Source of the DNA: Mycobacterium sp. BK086
Lineage (GTDB): Bacteria; Actinomycetota; Actinomycetes; Mycobacteriales; Mycobacteriaceae
Length of the DNA stretch: 64,000 nt
NCBI GenBank assembly: GCA_004362315.1
Contig: SNWL01000009.1
Span: 310,001 to 374,000, forward strand
Direction: 5' to 3'
The notes below the pieces were generated by a model. That model saw only the letters and a program-made list of their open reading frames with translations, made no database searches and was not told the origin of the DNA. The position numbers and the translations under genes were made by a program. Every line of letters begins with the position of its first letter. Positions within the stretch are counted from its first letter, which is position 1. This document shows, one piece after another, positions 1 to 7,081 of this stretch.

Positions 1-546
1 GATGACCGGACCATGTTCCTCTTCCTGATCCGATGTCCAGAACCGTACGCCTCGAGCGAGACAGCTCGGCAAAAGGCGTTGGTACGCAGCCACTTTGCCG
101 ACGCGACCGGCGAATGCGCGGATATCCTCGCCGCGCTCGACGATGCCGACGATTTCTACTTCGACGTCGTCAGCCAGATCCGCCTCGATCGCTGGTCGCG
201 TGGACGCACGGCCCTGATCGGCGATGCGGCGGCCTGTGTGTCATTGATGGCAGGCGAAGGCACCGGCCTGGCCATGACCGAGGCCTACGTGCTGGCCGGT
301 GAACTGCAGCGAGCCCGAGGCGACCACCGCACAGCCTTTGACACCTACGAGTCCCGTCTACGCGCGTTCGTCCGAGGTAAGCAGGGAAGCGCCGAGAAGT
401 TCCTCCCCATCTTCGCCACGCAGACTGCGCTGGGCCTTTGGATACGCGACGTCGTCATGACCGTTCTCGACGCCCTTCCGAGAGCCGACCTGATCATCGG
501 CCGAGATCTGCGTGACGACTTCGAGCTACCCGACTATTCGATGTGA
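1..546 (+). CDS. FAD-dependent monooxygenase, C-terminal part (5' truncated by window)
   Basis: The reading frame is open to the first base, so the gene begins outside the window and only about the last 180 residues are seen. The segment GRTALIGDAAACVSLMAGEG followed by TGLAMTEAYVLAGEL is the conserved GD motif of class A flavoprotein monooxygenases (UbiH/TetX/PHBH type), which contacts the FAD ribityl and pyrophosphate. The N-terminal Rossmann GxGxxG would lie upstream. The family hydroxylates aromatic or polyketide substrates using NAD(P)H and O2; the substrate cannot be told from this fragment. The ATG at position 13 is probably internal. It is followed by about 165 bp without a gene. Confidence 0.8.
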   Translation, partial: DDRTMFLFLIRCPEPYASSETARQKALVRSHFADATGECADILAALDDADDFYFDVVSQIRLDRWSRGRTALIGDAAACVSLMAGEGTGLAMTEAYVLAGELQRARGDHRTAFDTYESRLRAFVRGKQGSAEKFLPIFATQTALGLWIRDVVMTVLDALPRADLIIGRDLRDDFELPDYSM

Positions 547-711
547 ACTGCCCGGGTTGAGGTTTGCAGAACATCCGCCCGGGAACCATTGCATATAGCA
601 ATAGTCGTAAGGCGGTGGTTGAGACGCTGATGTCGCGCTCATGCCGCATGTCAGGCAGTAGCGTGGTTACCTGATGCCGGGCCACTGTCGGGGGCTTGAA
701 CGGCAACGTGA

Positions 712-990
712 TTACTGCGTCCGGTAGGCGTCTGCTCGGCTGAAGACGCCCACGACCGTGACGCGGCGATGCCCATCGTCGATGCGGTAGATCACGCGAT
801 AAGTACCTCGACGGGCACTGTGGCGATCCTCTAGTGGTGGCCGCAAACGCTTGCCGACCCGATGGGGATTGTCCAAAAGCGGTCCGGTGATGAACTCGTA
901 GGCTGCGAACGCGACAGACTCCGGAAGGGTTTCGGTCAACTGTCGCCGGACGATCGGAGCGACGGTTAGTTCGTATCGCTGTTCGGTCAC
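712..990 (-). CDS. Type II toxin, RelE/ParE family
   Basis: A 92-residue basic protein with the RelE/ParE layout: an N-terminal helix region, then GKRLRPPLEDRHSARRGTYR and VIYRIDDGHRRVTVVGVFSR, the beta-sheet core with Arg and Tyr residues expected of a ribosome-dependent mRNA interferase. Known RelE proteins cut mRNA in the ribosomal A site; ParE members poison gyrase instead. The RVIYRID and VVGVFSRADAYR pattern favours RelE. Its ATG overlaps the stop of the upstream antitoxin gene by 4 bp, so the pair is translationally coupled, antitoxin first. The length is normal for the family and no truncation is seen. Confidence 0.85.
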   Translation of the reverse strand: MTEQRYELTVAPIVRRQLTETLPESVAFAAYEFITGPLLDNPHRVGKRLRPPLEDRHSARRGTYRVIYRIDDGHRRVTVVGVFSRADAYRTQ

Positions 991-1271
991 TTCCCGGCTC
1001 GACGCGCTTGCATCGCTGCGGCAAGTTGGTCTTGAGTCTCACCTTCGCCGCGGGCCAGTTGAGCATCGGCCTCGCTCAGCGCCCGTACCGCAGCTGAGTC
1101 GGACAGGACGGCGATGGTCTCCTCGAGTGACTCCAGATCATCGACAGCGAGAATGACCGCAGCCGGCCGCCCGTGGACCGTGACGGTGATCCGTTCGTGT
1201 TGCTCTCCGACCCGGGCCACCAACTCGGACAGGTGGGCTTTCGTCTCAGCCAACGAGCTGGTTTCGGTCAT
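987..1271 (-). CDS. Type II antitoxin, Phd/YefM family
   Basis: A 94-residue protein beginning TETSSLAETKAHLSELVARV, the N-terminal Phd/YefM DNA-binding fold, followed by ERITVTVHGRPAAVILAVDDLESLEETI. The acidic C-terminal tail would wrap the RelE toxin. Antitoxins of this type neutralise the toxin and autorepress the operon. The start at 1271 was chosen because it gives the canonical family N-terminus; an in-frame ATG at 1289 is possible. The coding region ends inside the toxin start codon (ATGA overlap), as expected of a toxin-antitoxin operon. Confidence 0.87.
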   Translation of the reverse strand: MTETSSLAETKAHLSELVARVGEQHERITVTVHGRPAAVILAVDDLESLEETIAVLSDSAAVRALSEADAQLARGEGETQDQLAAAMQARRAGK

Positions 1272-1343
1272 GGTCACAAGTATGACCATGAATCGATGGC
1301 GCGTCCACATGCGCCGAAGCCTCTGAAGCGGCCACCGCGGGGC

Positions 1344-1368
1344 GAATAAACGCCGACCGACGTTATTC
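1344..1368 (-). terminator. Weak inverted repeat downstream of tRNA-Arg
   Basis: GAATAA at 1344-1349 is complementary to TTATTC at 1363-1368, with further pairing inward around a short loop. It lies about 30 bp beyond the 3' end of tRNA-Arg on the minus strand and could end its transcript. There is no clear T tract, so the assignment is tentative. Confidence 0.3.
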
Positions 1369-1397
1369 AGTACGGCTAAATACCACCTCTGACCAGC

Positions 1398-1470
1398 GCC
1401 CCCGGCAGGAATCGAACCTGCGACCTAGGGATTAGAAGGCCCTTGCTCTATCCGACTGAGCTACGGAGGC
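1398..1470 (-). tRNA. tRNA-Arg (anticodon TCT)
   Basis: On the minus strand a 73-nt cloverleaf can be read. The acceptor stem is GCCTCCG paired with CGGGGGC. The D-arm contains TAGCTCAGTCGGATAGAGC, the anticodon loop CTTCTAA carries TCT, and the T-arm has GGTTCGATTCC. No CCA is encoded. The anticodon reads AGA, a rare codon in this high-GC genome. A toxin-antitoxin pair lies on its 3' side, but no integrase is nearby. Confidence 0.95.
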
Positions 1471-1565
1471 AGCGCGTCGACAGTCTAGCGGGGCGGATTT
1501 GCCAGAAGGGGCGCGTGTAGCTTCCTGTGAATTGGAATCTCCCTGAGCCGGAATCCGCAGTGGCG

Positions 1566-1976
1566 TCAATCGGTGCCGAATCGCGCCTGCAACGAATCCT
1601 GCAGTCGTCGCACTTCCTTCAGTTTTTCCCGCAGCCGCAACACGGGTTCGGGTGTCCGCTCGGCACCCCAGCCAGCGTCGAGCCGGCTTGACCACCGGCG
1701 CTCAGCAACCATGATCAGATCCTCGAGATCGTCAATCTCGGCCTGCATCAGCTCACTGAACAGTCGCGCCTGAGCTGCATCGTTGGGATGAAACGACTGC
1801 TTCTGCGGATGTCGCGGAAAACGTCGGCTCAAAGGTGCGGACGTGTGCGCGAAATACGTCGGCTCGGTGCGGGCTGTCAGTCCACCGGCAGCGACTGTGT
1901 AGGGATCCTCGAGAAGCATCGTCAAATCATCTATGGGAAACGCTTGGCGTTTCCTTAGGAGCGGGTTGGCAGACAA
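1566..1976 (-). CDS. Conserved hypothetical protein with C-terminal coiled coil
   Basis: Not recognised. A protein of up to 136 residues whose second half is strongly helical and charged (ELMQAEIDDLEDLIMVAERR, later LRLREKLKEVRRLQDSLQAR), suggesting a coiled coil or helical hairpin used for protein-protein contact. No signal peptide or membrane segment is seen. The start is uncertain. Position 1976 is a TTG without a clear ribosome site, and a perfect hairpin (1936-1943 with 1947-1954) falls inside that N-terminal extension, so the ATG at 1919 (117 residues) is a serious alternative. It stands alone between the tRNA-Arg and the divergent esterase gene. Confidence 0.55.
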   Translation of the reverse strand: MSANPLLRKRQAFPIDDLTMLLEDPYTVAAGGLTARTEPTYFAHTSAPLSRRFPRHPQKQSFHPNDAAQARLFSELMQAEIDDLEDLIMVAERRWSSRLDAGWGAERTPEPVLRLREKLKEVRRLQDSLQARFGTD

Positions 1977-2099
1977 CCCAACGCCACCCGGTGTTAACTT
2001 TGCCGGCCCGACACGCGGCCTTCGGTGGGGCCAAAGGTCCTCAGTTTCCGGTTACCTTGATCGCTGGCCTGCGGGAATCGTCCGCGCCAAAAAAAGATT

Positions 2100-2126
2100 C
2101 TGAGAATTTCTCAGCTTCGTCCGAAG
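2100..2126. promoter_or_regulatory. Two adjacent inverted repeats upstream of the esterase gene
   Basis: CTGAGAA (2100-2106) and TTCTCAG (2108-2114) form a 15-bp near-perfect palindrome around one central base. CTTCG (2115-2119) and CGAAG (2122-2126) follow directly. They lie about 85-110 bp ahead of the hydrolase start codon, in an AT-rich patch of a GC-rich genome, and could be operator sites. The regulator is unknown. Confidence 0.35.
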
Positions 2127-2208
2127 TTGGGTTATGGTGTGACGACTGGCACACCACGGGGGAGTGGCAAAGGCGTTAGGCAAGCTAAGGACAAGGGAGT
2201 CTTCAGCT

Positions 2209-3417
2209 ATGAGTAGCCCGATTGAGCAGGTCACCGCGCAATGCACGCGCGCCTTTCACACTGGCTCGCTACTGCTGCGGGGCTCGCCAGCGGCCGCCGG
2301 CTGGATTCTCGGCTGGCTCTCCGCTGAATTCGCCCCTCAGGTTCTCACGGGTCACGCGCTCTCAGCCTTGCCCTCACCGCTGGAAAACCTCGCCTGCGGA
2401 CTGGCGGTCCAAAAGGCCGACGCCGTCCTCGACGGCGCCCTGCAGGAGACGTTCGGCAAGAACTACGTCGACTCCGTCCGCCACCCCCTCGACGAGTACA
2501 AGGCTCGTCGGCCCAATCTGGCTGGCGTCGTCGACGCCATGCGGCACCGGCGTCACTACGCCGCCAAGACCAGGAACATCCCCTACGGCCCAGGCGGCCG
2601 CAGCAACCTGCTCGACATCTGGCGCCGGCCCAACTTGCCCGAGGGATATCGCGCGCCGGTCCTGATCCATGTGCCCGGCGGCGCCTGGTCGGTCAATGAC
2701 AAACTGGGCCAAGGCTATCCGCTGATGACCCGGATGTCCGAGCTCGGCTGGATCTGCGTCTCCGTCAACTACAGCCGTAGCCCCCGCGCCGCCTTCCCGA
2801 CGCACGCGGTCGACGTCAAACGCGCCATCGCCTGGGTGCGGGAGAACATCGCCGAGTACGGGGGCGATCCCGACTTCATCGCCATCACCGGCGGCTCGGC
2901 CGGCGGGCACCTCGCCTCACTGGCCGCGCTCACCGCGGGGGACGCCACGTTGCAGCCCGGCTTCGAGGACGCCGACACCAGTGTTCAAGCGGCGGTGCCG
3001 TATTACGGCGTCTACGACCTGACCAACACCGACAACATGCACCCGCTGATGATGCCGCTGCTCGAGCGCATCGTCATGCAGCGCAGCGTGGCCGACGATC
3101 CCACGCTGTACCGGGACGCATCGCCGCTGCACCGGATCCACCGCAACGCCCCGCCGTTCTTCGTCCTGCACGGTGAGAACGACGCCGTCATCCCGAGTTC
3201 GCAGGCCCGGGCGTTTACCGCCGCATTGCGAAAGTCCGGTCCGCGCACCGTGTCCTACGCCGAATTGCCGAACGCCCACCACGCCTTCGACCACATCGCC
3301 ACCCTGCGCTGTCAGCTGGCGGCCGAGGCCGTCGCGAGCTTCCTCGGCATCGTCTACGGCCGGCATATCGCCGCGGGCAAGCGCAGCGGGAGGGTCGCCG
3401 TCAGTTCGGCGAGCTGA
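2209..3417 (+). CDS. Alpha/beta hydrolase, LipQ/LipC-like carboxylesterase
   Basis: A 402-residue serine esterase of the hormone-sensitive-lipase group. The oxyanion segment HVPGGAW is near residue 154, the nucleophile elbow GGSAGG near 230, the catalytic Asp in HGENDAVIP near 325 and the His in NAHHAFDH near 357. The family hydrolyses short- to medium-chain acyl esters. The ATG at 2209 is preceded by GGGAG at a suitable distance. In M. tuberculosis lipQ lies next to the WS/DGAT gene; here a similar esterase sits 6.7 kb from that gene, so a LipQ identity is an inference from length and region. It ends 3 bp before the convergent SDR stop codon. Confidence 0.85.
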   Translation: MSSPIEQVTAQCTRAFHTGSLLLRGSPAAAGWILGWLSAEFAPQVLTGHALSALPSPLENLACGLAVQKADAVLDGALQETFGKNYVDSVRHPLDEYKARRPNLAGVVDAMRHRRHYAAKTRNIPYGPGGRSNLLDIWRRPNLPEGYRAPVLIHVPGGAWSVNDKLGQGYPLMTRMSELGWICVSVNYSRSPRAAFPTHAVDVKRAIAWVRENIAEYGGDPDFIAITGGSAGGHLASLAALTAGDATLQPGFEDADTSVQAAVPYYGVYDLTNTDNMHPLMMPLLERIVMQRSVADDPTLYRDASPLHRIHRNAPPFFVLHGENDAVIPSSQARAFTAALRKSGPRTVSYAELPNAHHAFDHIATLRCQLAAEAVASFLGIVYGRHIAAGKRSGRVAVSSAS

Positions 3418-3420
3418 CGA

Positions 3421-4065
3421 TCAGGCGACCGTCATCAGATAATCGGCGCCGCCGGCGTAGACAATCGTCGACGGGCTCGCGGTCACCGCGGCGTTCACGA
3501 TCGCGGTCGCGAATTCTTCTGCCGGGACGATGCTGGTTTCGTCGCCCGAGGCCACCGTCAGGTGGATCCCCGCATGGTCGAACGCGGAACGCATTGCGTA
3601 GAGCGCGGTTTCGCCCGCACGCTTGCTCGCGGCGACGCCCGCATACCCCTTCGGTACCGCCTTGTTCGGGAAGAAGTGAGCTTGGTGGCTGGTGACGAAT
3701 ACGATCCGGGAGCCGACAGGCATGAGCGGCATGGCCAACGTCGCGACGCGGCGCTGGGCGTCGCTGTTGCGCCGTATCTCGAGTCCGCCCGACGCGTTGA
3801 GGATCAGGGCGTCCAGCTTGCCGAATTGCGCAGCGATGCATTGCATCATCGCCGCGACCTCGACGTCGTCGGAGATATCGGCGGCCAAAGCTGTGGCGCT
3901 GCCACCCGCTTTACGGATCGAATCGACGACCGACTGCGCCTGTTTCGTCTTCTCCCGGTAGTTCACGATGACGTGGGTACCGGGCTCGGCGAGCTGGCGG
4001 GCGACTTCGGCTCCGATGCCCCTGGATGCGCCGGTGATCAACACAACGCGTGCGGGTGGCTGCAT
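3421..4065 (-). CDS. Short-chain dehydrogenase/reductase with unusual active-site spacing
   Basis: A 214-residue Rossmann protein beginning with VVLITGASRGIGAEVARQLA, the TGxxxGIG dinucleotide-binding motif, followed by an NAS(G) motif (LILNASGG) and SRIVFVTSHQAHFF. In classical SDRs the active site is YxxxK; here the nearest pair is in GYAGVAASKRAGE, where Tyr and Lys are seven residues apart. Activity is therefore either altered or uses a different geometry. The start at 4065 has AAGGA eight bases upstream; an ATG at 4092 is in frame but less well placed. It is downstream of the P450 gene on the same strand and may be co-transcribed with it. Substrate unknown. Confidence 0.75.
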   Translation of the reverse strand: MQPPARVVLITGASRGIGAEVARQLAEPGTHVIVNYREKTKQAQSVVDSIRKAGGSATALAADISDDVEVAAMMQCIAAQFGKLDALILNASGGLEIRRNSDAQRRVATLAMPLMPVGSRIVFVTSHQAHFFPNKAVPKGYAGVAASKRAGETALYAMRSAFDHAGIHLTVASGDETSIVPAEEFATAIVNAAVTASPSTIVYAGGADYLMTVA

Positions 4066-4159
4066 ATCGGGTTCCTTCCGTTGCTGCGGCAAGCCTCACC
4101 GTACACGAACTCTAAGAAAAATAAGGTAAAGATAAGATCACGCTAAGGTCTTGCGGAGG

Positions 4160-4171
4160 CGTCAATTGACG
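4160..4171. promoter_or_regulatory. 12-bp perfect palindrome between P450 and SDR genes
   Basis: CGTCAATTGACG is a perfect palindrome lying just past the P450 stop codon and about 95 bp ahead of the SDR start. It could be an operator for the SDR gene. No regulator can be assigned. Confidence 0.3.
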
Positions 4172-4197
4172 AGGAGTCGGGAGGTAACTTCTGCGGC

Positions 4198-5415
4198 TCA
4201 GACTGAGCGCTCGCCCGGTGTGAATGTCACTGGAACGGCGCGGTATCCGCGTGTGACGGAATTCCCGTGGAACTTGGCTTCGGAGTCGGTGGCCAGCGCG
4301 AAATCGGGCATTCGGGCCAGCACCTGTTCGACGCCGATGCGGAATTCGAGGCGCGCGAGATTGGACCCGAGGCAACGGTGCACTCCGGCGCCGAATCCAA
4401 GGTGCCTGTTCTGTCGTCGGTCGAGGATGCAGCGGTCGGGCTGTGGAAACTCGTCGGCGTCCCGGTTCGCCGAAGCGTAGTTCACCTGCACGGATTCGCC
4501 GGCGCGGAAGGTCTGCCCTGCCAGCTCGACATCGCGTGTGACGGTTCGTGGTATGCCGTGGATCGACCCGGCGAAGCGAATGAACTCCTCGATCGCGTAG
4601 GGCATGACGTCGGGTTCGTTGATCAGCCTGTCGCGTTCGCCGGGATGCGTGGCGAGGTAGTGGAAGGCGAAAGACATCGCGTTGGCGGTCGTTTCCAGCC
4701 CCGCCTGCACCAGCAACATGGCGTTGCCGACCACGTCTTGGAATGCCAACTTCTGGCCGTCGATCTCAGCGTTGAGCAGCACATCGATCATGTCGTCGGC
4801 CGACGGAGCCTCGGAGTGCGCGACGACCGCGTCCGTCAGGTGCTGGTACAGCCCACCCCACGCCGCGCTCCGCGCGTCGTCGGTGGCGCCGTTGAGGGCG
4901 GTATCGGTCAATTCGATGCACAGCGGTACGTCGTCTACCGGCATCCCCAGCAGGTACTTGAAGAAGACGACGCCGGGCTGCCGCCAGGCCACCTCGGCGA
5001 GGTCGCCGGCTCCCGATTCGATGAACTCATCGATCAATTGATCTGTTTCAGAACGGATTTCGGGCTGCAGCTGTTGCATCCGGCCTGGGGAGAAGTATGG
5101 ATTGAGCACTTTGCGGAACTTCTGCTGGCGTGGAGGATCAAGGGTGATCACGATGTCGCCGGGGAGTTGCTCGGCACCCTGCGGCGTCGGGTTGCTTGAA
5201 AAGTGCTCCCAGTCCTTGAGGATCGCCGCGCATGCGCTGTAGCTCACGGCGACCCACGATCCGCCGGCGTCGGGGGTCAGGAACGGTGTCTCGGTGTAGG
5301 CGAATGCGGACTTCGCGCGCATGACGTCGTACACGTCGTAGAGGAAGTCGTTGTCGTTGAAGTCCTCGTGGCGCAAATCCCAATGCTCTGCATGTTCCTC
5401 GCGAGACTTGGGCAA
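4198..5415 (-). CDS. Cytochrome P450
   Basis: A 405-residue soluble bacterial P450. The I-helix oxygen-activation motif is AGLETTANAMSFAFHYLATH, the K-helix ExxR is in AIEEFIRFAGS, and the haem-binding loop FGAGVHRCLGSNLARLEF supplies the thiolate Cys near residue 350. P450s insert oxygen into hydrophobic substrates using ferredoxin-derived electrons; no ferredoxin is adjacent. The start was set at TTG 5415 because AGGAGG at 5421-5426 is five bases upstream; GTG at 5418 is only two bases from it. The longer upstream extension would run through the operator region. It is divergent from a TetR gene across about 150 bp, the usual arrangement for a repressor-controlled catabolic or detoxifying P450. 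Confidence 0.92.
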   Translation of the reverse strand: MPKSREEHAEHWDLRHEDFNDNDFLYDVYDVMRAKSAFAYTETPFLTPDAGGSWVAVSYSACAAILKDWEHFSSNPTPQGAEQLPGDIVITLDPPRQQKFRKVLNPYFSPGRMQQLQPEIRSETDQLIDEFIESGAGDLAEVAWRQPGVVFFKYLLGMPVDDVPLCIELTDTALNGATDDARSAAWGGLYQHLTDAVVAHSEAPSADDMIDVLLNAEIDGQKLAFQDVVGNAMLLVQAGLETTANAMSFAFHYLATHPGERDRLINEPDVMPYAIEEFIRFAGSIHGIPRTVTRDVELAGQTFRAGESVQVNYASANRDADEFPQPDRCILDRRQNRHLGFGAGVHRCLGSNLARLEFRIGVEQVLARMPDFALATDSEAKFHGNSVTRGYRAVPVTFTPGERSV

Positions 5416-5477
5416 CACGACCTCCTGGGGTTGGTCGGCAGTACTGCCAGCCGACGTGTAGTAGCAGTTCAACGACT

Positions 5478-5516
5478 TATATTCGGAGTCGGATAATTTA
5501 TACCGACACGAATATA
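5478..5516. promoter_or_regulatory. Nested inverted repeats, likely TetR operator
   Basis: TATATTCG at 5478-5485 is exactly complementary to CGAATATA at 5509-5516. Inside it GTCGG (5488-5492) pairs with CCGAC (5503-5507). The element lies in the divergent promoter region between the P450 gene (start 5415) and the TetR gene (start 5570), so one repressor could silence both. The inner repeat is offset one base from the outer axis. Confidence 0.55.
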
Positions 5517-5569
5517 TCGAGTGGGGTCGAGCCGTACAAGGCGCGACAGCGATCTGAGACGATCGACCC

Positions 5570-6175
5570 ATGGCGGAGAGATGGACGCGTGAGCGTCGGC
5601 TGGAACACACCCGCAATCTGCTGCTCGATTCGGCAGAGCGGGCGTTCGCCGATCATGGCTTCGCGGGAGCCGCGCTCGATGACATCGCCGAGGCTGCCGG
5701 ATACACGCGCGGTGCCATCGCGTCGCACTTCGGGGCCAAGGACGACCTGTTCCTGGCCGTCGTGGAGCGACGGCTGCAACGCCTGGCGGCCAATTTCGAC
5801 GACGTCATCGGGACGTTCGAGGCGCTCGACGATCAACTGGTCGACGAACTCGTAAAGCGATGGCGCAGTGTCACCACCGCGAGCCGGGCCGACGCGGCAC
5901 TCAACTACGAATTTTCGCTGTACCTGCTTCGCAACCCGGACGCGCATGAGCGTCTCGCGCCGCAGCGCGAGCGAATGATTCAGTGGGTCGCAACGTATAT
6001 CGTCAATCACGTTGCTCGCCTTGGCGGCGAGCTCCGGATGCCAGCCGAGACGCTGGCTCGGCTGCTCGTAGCCAGCACCGAGGGCGTGTTGATGGGAAGC
6101 CATCTCGACGGCCAGGATCTCCACGAGCCCTATCTGCAGTTCGTGATGGCGAATCTCGTGCTGCCCGGCAATTGA
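5570..6175 (+). CDS. TetR/AcrR family transcriptional regulator
   Basis: A 201-residue protein with an N-terminal TetR helix-turn-helix: residues about 10-60 include LLDSAERAFADHGFAGAALD, then DIAEAAGYTRGAIASHFGAK and DDLFLAVVERR. The C-terminal ligand domain is helical and not specific by eye. TetR proteins are usually dimeric repressors released by a small molecule. The gene is divergent from the P450, and the nested palindrome at 5478-5516 is the natural target. The P450 substrate or a relative of it is a plausible inducer (inference). It ends 6 bp before the convergent stop of a small membrane-protein gene. Confidence 0.9.
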   Translation: MAERWTRERRLEHTRNLLLDSAERAFADHGFAGAALDDIAEAAGYTRGAIASHFGAKDDLFLAVVERRLQRLAANFDDVIGTFEALDDQLVDELVKRWRSVTTASRADAALNYEFSLYLLRNPDAHERLAPQRERMIQWVATYIVNHVARLGGELRMPAETLARLLVASTEGVLMGSHLDGQDLHEPYLQFVMANLVLPGN

Positions 6176-6181
6176 TGCTTG

Positions 6182-6484
6182 TCAGGTTGTTGCGCTGCCC
6201 TCTCGCGGTCGCAGCAACGGCACCACCAAAACGATGACGATCAGCCAGCCCAGTGCGGCCATGGGGATCGCCCACATCCGCCGGATCGCGAGCGCGTGCT
6301 GGCAGCGGTCGGTCGCGCCGGCGAACGTCGCCTGAACCAGCTCGGCACTAAAACCGCTGCCGCACTTGACTTGTACGCCCCAGGAATCGAATTCGGACAG
6401 GTACACCGGCCAGCGCAGCGCAAGCAGTCCAACCGTCAGCAACGCCACCGCGACCACGCCCAGGACGATCTGGCGGGCAGTCAC
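6182..6484 (-). CDS. Small two-helix membrane protein
   Basis: A 100-residue unknown protein. It begins with a hydrophobic segment (IVLGVVAVALLTVGLLALRW), continues with an extracytoplasmic loop holding two Cys residues (VKCGSGFSAELVQA and ATDRCQHALAIRR), and ends with a second membrane helix (MAALGWLIVIVLVVPLLRP). The two cysteines could form a disulfide outside the membrane. The GTG start at 6484 overlaps the TGA of the upstream gene by 4 bp, so the two genes are translationally coupled and the products probably work together. Longer starts further upstream would lie inside the other gene. Confidence 0.65.
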   Translation of the reverse strand: MTARQIVLGVVAVALLTVGLLALRWPVYLSEFDSWGVQVKCGSGFSAELVQATFAGATDRCQHALAIRRMWAIPMAALGWLIVIVLVVPLLRPREGSATT

Positions 6485-6711
6485 GTCATGCAGACATTGG
6501 CGAACAGCAGCACGGGCCACGACGCAATCGACCCGAGGAAGGACACGACGAGATCGGCGCCGTGCAACTGACTCAGATGCTCGGTGTGCGTGGACGACCA
6601 CACCAGGCCGACCGCGAGATAGGGGATGCCGAGCAGCAGTCCGATACCGATCAATTCGGCGATCGTCAGCTTGTAGTTCAGGATCTGACGAACCTTCGTC
6701 AGCAACTCCAT
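6481..6711 (-). CDS. Small membrane protein, paralogue of the divergent gene at 6814
   Basis: A 76-residue protein with an amphipathic N-terminus (ELLTKVRQILNYKLTIAELI), a hydrophobic helix (GIGLLLGIPYLAVGLVWSS) and a second hydrophobic stretch at the end (FLGSIASWPVLLFANVC). It aligns over most of its length with the 86-residue product of the divergent gene at 6814-7074: both have a VRQIL/MRRVL motif, then NYKLT/SYKVS, then a GIPY/AIPH helix and an xxQLxxxL stretch. Function unknown. It is followed by the coupled gene at 6182-6484. Confidence 0.65.
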   Translation of the reverse strand: MELLTKVRQILNYKLTIAELIGIGLLLGIPYLAVGLVWSSTHTEHLSQLHGADLVVSFLGSIASWPVLLFANVCMT

Positions 6712-6776
6712 GTGATTTCCTCCCGCCCCGAGTCAGGCCAATCGTAGTCAGTACGGCTCCCTGCTACAGCAATTTG

Positions 6777-6794
6777 TGAGAACCTAGGTTCTCA
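6777..6794. promoter_or_regulatory. 18-bp perfect palindrome between divergent paralogues
   Basis: TGAGAACCTAGGTTCTCA reads identically on both strands. It is placed between the start codons of the divergent small membrane-protein genes (6711 on minus, 6814 on plus), 20 bp ahead of the plus-strand ATG. A dimeric regulator bound here would control both units. Confidence 0.55.
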
Positions 6795-6813
6795 GACTTG
6801 GGGAGGAGGGCTG

Positions 6814-7074
6814 ATGGACGATCTGATGACCAGAATGCGCCGCGTGCTGAGCTACAAGGTGAGTCTCGAAACCTTGATCGAGATCGCGATGTGGCTGGCG
6901 ATCCCGCATCTGCTCATCGGACTCACGTGGGCGTTTTTCCACGTCGAGGCGGTGCAGCAGCTCGAGGTGCAGCTCGACCGCATCCTGCCGGCCGGTGCCG
7001 AGGTGGGCGCCTACGTCTTGGCTGCCCTGCTGTGGCCGGTGCTGTTGCTCCTGCCGCCGCTGTGCATTGGCTAG
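6814..7074 (+). CDS. Small membrane protein, paralogue of the gene at 6481
   Basis: An 86-residue protein starting after a strong ribosome site (GGGAGGAGGG, 6801-6810). It has a basic N-terminus (MTRMRRVLSYKVSLETLIEI), a first membrane helix (MWLAIPHLLIGLTWAFFHVE), an acidic loop (VQQLEVQLDRILPAG) and a C-terminal helix (VLAALLWPVLLLLPPLC). It resembles the divergent 76-residue protein, pointing to a local duplication. Function unknown. Its stop is 8 bp from the convergent end of the decarboxylase gene. Confidence 0.7.
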   Translation: MDDLMTRMRRVLSYKVSLETLIEIAMWLAIPHLLIGLTWAFFHVEAVQQLEVQLDRILPAGAEVGAYVLAALLWPVLLLLPPLCIG

Positions 7075-7081
7075 ACCCCGG

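Noticed and set aside
1398-1470. Attachment site of a mobile element at tRNA-Arg
   Set aside because: No integrase, no transposase and no direct repeat of the tRNA end were found in the window. It is kept only as a low-interest remark.
5418-5616. Longer P450 start at 5616
   Set aside because: It would overlap the divergent TetR gene and run through the palindromic operator. AGGAGG next to 5415/5418 marks the real start.
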